Assembly: GCF_900129215.1 (NCBI RefSeq)
Contig: NZ_FQUQ01000003.1
Coordinates: 124,001-188,000, forward strand
DNA from: Pedobacter caeni
Lineage (GTDB): Bacteria; Bacteroidota; Bacteroidia; Sphingobacteriales; Sphingobacteriaceae
Reading direction: 5' to 3'
DNA length: 64,000 bases
Under the pieces are notes generated by a model that saw only the letters and a list, made by a program, of their open reading frames with translations, was not told the origin of the DNA and made no database searches. Below, piece after piece: positions 62,246 to 64,000 of the stretch (position 1 is the first letter of the stretch; each line of letters starts with the position of its first letter). Made by a program: the position numbers and the translations under genes.

Positions 62246-63088
62246 TTAACCCTGTATTTCTTTCCTTGTTTCTCTCATTCCCTTGCCTGTATATTTTTTC
62301 ATCATTCTGTTGAGGTGGCTACTGTCTGTGAAGCCAAGTTCCATAGCAATTTCCTGAAAAGGAGCATCTGTAAACTTTGCTCTTGACCCTGCAATCCGAA
62401 GTTTGGAGTTCAATATAAAGTCCTGAAACTTTTCAGCAGCATTGCGTTTGAAATATTCACTAAAGTAATTTTCAGAAATATGGAATTTCCGGGATAGATA
62501 GCTGACGGATAATTTCTCGGTGTCGAGGATATTGAAGCTGATGAAATTCAGCAATTCAACAAATTTTTTATCTGTAAATATCCGGCCACCCAAGGCCTTT
62601 GCCTGGATATTCCGGCTAATAATTGCCAGAACAGAAACCAGGGTATTCTGAATTACGAAAGCACTGCAAATCCCTTTATGCTCATATTCATAAAGGATCA
62701 CATCCAATAACCTTTTCAATTGCTTTTTATCATCCGGATCATCGATCAGCTCCCCCGAAAGATAATCATGGTTTCCCATGATGAAATTCAGACGGTTGAA
62801 CCAATTGCTATAATCCACGGTATCATTCGTGCCGGGGATAAAGTAGCTCCCGGTAAAACGAAGAAAAAGAAACTGTGTTTTTTTCTCGATGATATACATA
62901 TGGCATCGTGCTGCCGGTAGCAGAAAAATACCGTTTTTGCTGTATTTGTGTTTGATGTAATTGGCGCTGTGCTGCCCTTCTCCATCCAGGACATAAACGA
63001 GCTCGAAAAAATTGTTTTTTCGGTTTCTTTCCCTCCATTCGCTATATTCTGCAATTTCTATAGCAAAGGTGTCGTGTATCTGTTCCAT
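62246..63088 (-). CDS. AraC-family transcriptional regulator
   Basis: A 280-residue regulator. The N-terminal cupin-like domain (about 10-110, IHDTFAIEIAEYSEW, SKNGIFLLPAARCHMY) may bind a small ligand. The C-terminal double helix-turn-helix is at about 185-275 (LSVSYLSRKFHISENYFSEY, then PFQEIAMELGFTDSSHLNRM). It is divergent to the AhpD-like/dehydrogenase operon and upstream of susC on the same strand, so either could be its target. The divergent operon is the more usual arrangement for this family. Confidence 0.9.
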   Translation of the reverse strand: MEQIHDTFAIEIAEYSEWRERNRKNNFFELVYVLDGEGQHSANYIKHKYSKNGIFLLPAARCHMYIIEKKTQFLFLRFTGSYFIPGTNDTVDYSNWFNRLNFIMGNHDYLSGELIDDPDDKKQLKRLLDVILYEYEHKGICSAFVIQNTLVSVLAIISRNIQAKALGGRIFTDKKFVELLNFISFNILDTEKLSVSYLSRKFHISENYFSEYFKRNAAEKFQDFILNSKLRIAGSRAKFTDAPFQEIAMELGFTDSSHLNRMMKKYTGKGMRETRKEIQG

Positions 63089-63185
63089 GCGACAAAGATA
63101 ATGTTTTCCGGATCTGAATACCTGCTTTCCAATTAGGATGCCGTTTTATCCCCTTTGCTTACGGGCAGATGAAAACCGCTCAGAC

Positions 63186-63193
63186 TACCTTTG
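63186..63193 (+). promoter_or_regulatory. -7 element TACCTTTG before the AhpD-like gene
   Basis: A perfect TAnnTTTG match 29 bp before the ATG at 63223. No TTG lies at 19 bp upstream, so the -33 element is missing or supplied by an activator. Confidence 0.35.
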
Positions 63194-63222
63194 TTTCCAT
63201 CATTTAAATCATAAAGTTGAAT

Positions 63223-63639
63223 ATGGATTACAAAGAAATATCAAAAAAGACAATAGGCTATTTATATCAGTCACATGCCAGTATCCGACAGTCGGACCTG
63301 GACAATAGACTTATTGCGTTGGCAGAGTTAAGGACTTCGCAAATGAACGGATGTGCCTATTGCTGCAGCTTCCATTCCAATGAGCTACGGGAAATGGGGA
63401 TTCCGCAAAGCCTGATTGACCAGATACCTGGCTATAAACATTCAGATGCCTTTGATGAAAAACAACTGCTGGTCTTGCGCTGGACAGATGCCATCACTTT
63501 TCTTTCCGATGAAACAGAGGAGATTAAACCTGAACTGGAATCCCGTTTTACTGAGAAGGAATTGGTTGAGCTCACGGCAAGTATTTCACTGATGAACGCA
63601 CTTAACCGCCTTCGCATCACTTTGGGCGACAAAAATTAA
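63223..63639 (+). CDS. carboxymuconolactone decarboxylase family protein (AhpD-like)
   Basis: A 138-residue protein of the AhpD/CMD fold. The active-site CxxCxxxH is seen in NGCAYCCSFHSNEL, the motif of peroxidase-reducing AhpD proteins. Start at ATG 63223 is preferred to a TTG at 63217. It is followed after 12 bp by the dehydrogenase gene and divergent from an AraC regulator. A role in removing reactive or electrophilic compounds is plausible but not shown. Confidence 0.87.
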   Translation: MDYKEISKKTIGYLYQSHASIRQSDLDNRLIALAELRTSQMNGCAYCCSFHSNELREMGIPQSLIDQIPGYKHSDAFDEKQLLVLRWTDAITFLSDETEEIKPELESRFTEKELVELTASISLMNALNRLRITLGDKN

Positions 63640-63651
63640 CAGATAAAATAT

Positions 63652-64000
63652 ATGAAAGCAATACAATTAGAGCAATTCGGCTTAGCACATTTAATAGCAA
63701 AAGAAATCCCAAAACCAAATCCCAAAAGAGGGGAAGTGTTGGTCCGAATCAAAGCAGTATCACTCAATTACCTTGACCTGATCATGGCGAACGGAACTTT
63801 TAACAAAAACCTTGTTTTTCCATATACACCGGCATCCGATGGGAGTGGTCTGGTAGAAGCTATTGGAGAAGAAGTTACGCGCTGGAAGGTGGGCGATCGG
63901 GTGGCTGTACAGTATGTGCAAAACTGGACGAAAGGAAAAATCGACCGGGAAAGTAACCTGATCAGAGTGGGCTGGCAAAGCCCTGGTGTGATGGCAGAGT
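63652..64000 (+). CDS. medium-chain dehydrogenase/reductase (quinone oxidoreductase or alcohol dehydrogenase-like), 5' part
   Basis: The first 116 residues of an MDR-family enzyme, cut by the window edge. The GroES-like catalytic fold is evident in MKAIQLEQFG, GEVLVRIKAVSLNYLDL, PYTPASDGSGLVEAIGEEV and WKVGDRVAVQ. The position normally held by the catalytic zinc cysteine reads NYLDLIMANG, so it may be a zinc-independent quinone reductase-type member. The Rossmann half lies beyond the window. Confidence 0.85.
   Translation, partial: MKAIQLEQFGLAHLIAKEIPKPNPKRGEVLVRIKAVSLNYLDLIMANGTFNKNLVFPYTPASDGSGLVEAIGEEVTRWKVGDRVAVQYVQNWTKGKIDRESNLIRVGWQSPGVMAE

Noticed and set aside
1..64000. tRNA, rRNA, CRISPR, insertion sequence or prophage features
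   Set aside because: No cloverleaf-like CCA-ended sequences, repeated spacer arrays, transposase motifs, terminal inverted repeats or phage structural genes were seen on either strand.

Overview
The window looks like chromosomal DNA of a Bacteroidota bacterium of the family Sphingobacteriaceae, most likely Pedobacter or a close relative. Four full-length TonB-dependent receptors carry the carboxypeptidase-regulatory-like extension typical of the phylum. There are a SusC/SusD pair, a FecR-type anti-sigma factor with its ECF sigma factor, LytS/LytTR signalling, and DUF4249, DUF5684 and BlaR1-TonB proteins. Gene starts lack Shine-Dalgarno sequences, and several upstream regions carry the Bacteroidota -7 element TAnnTTTG. 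I see no rRNA, tRNA, CRISPR array, transposase, phage gene or attachment site. It reads as stable chromosome with several nutrient-acquisition islands.

Layout. 1-2.9 kb: end of the succinate dehydrogenase iron-sulfur subunit, then a BlaI/BlaR1-like regulator pair. 3.0-4.6 kb: secreted M28 peptidase. 4.8-8.7 kb: ABC exporter with a small membrane protein, divergent from a LytS/LytTR two-component system. 8.7-12.5 kb: outer-membrane receptor, Nudix hydrolase and PlsC acyltransferase in one operon. 12.7-16.3 kb: thioredoxin-like protein, ClpS, KAS III, and two auxiliary beta-oxidation enzymes (dienoyl-CoA reductase-like and enoyl-CoA isomerase-like). 16.3-22.7 kb: MG2/plug-only surface protein, dCTP deaminase, Sfp-type transferase, LipB, two small membrane proteins and an SGNH lipoprotein. 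22.7-29.6 kb: RDD / SpoIIM / membrane protein / DUF4129 / DUF4350 / MoxR / DUF58 locus. 29.6-39 kb, all on the minus strand: L-serine dehydratase, MgtC, GroEL-GroES, SecG, TPR protein, LptE, sigma-54 activator, MiaB. 39-41 kb: methyltransferase plus glycosyltransferase-like pair. 41-46.5 kb: CHRD-like lipoprotein, ECF sigma, FecR, STN-type TonB receptor and DUF4249 lipoprotein. 46.5-50.2 kb: two tandem paralogous envelope proteins. 50.2-55.3 kb: phytase, beta-helix lipoprotein and TonB receptor. 55.5-57.2 kb: TPR-HTH regulator. 57.3-63.1 kb: SusD, SusC and an AraC regulator. 63.2-64 kb: AhpD-like protein and the start of a medium-chain dehydrogenase.

How the genes work together. The window is dominated by envelope biology. 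Surface receptors take up nutrients (phytate-type phosphate, unidentified SusCD ligands, and a sigma/anti-sigma controlled ligand). Envelope assembly factors (LptE, SecG, PlsC) and stress or signalling modules (BlaIR, LytSR-ABC, MoxR-DUF58, GroESL) surround them.

The strongest regulatory observations are two identical half-site dyads placed on a recognisable promoter in front of blaI, and helically phased TGTATRC repeats in front of the phytase-linked receptor. Also notable are terminators lying inside the 3' coding ends of convergent genes, and a 21-bp near-repeat shared by the groESL and miaB upstream regions. The poorly characterised MoxR-DUF58 locus and the tandem 588/604-residue proteins are the best candidates for undescribed biology. 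All assignments come from reading the sequence; no database search was run.
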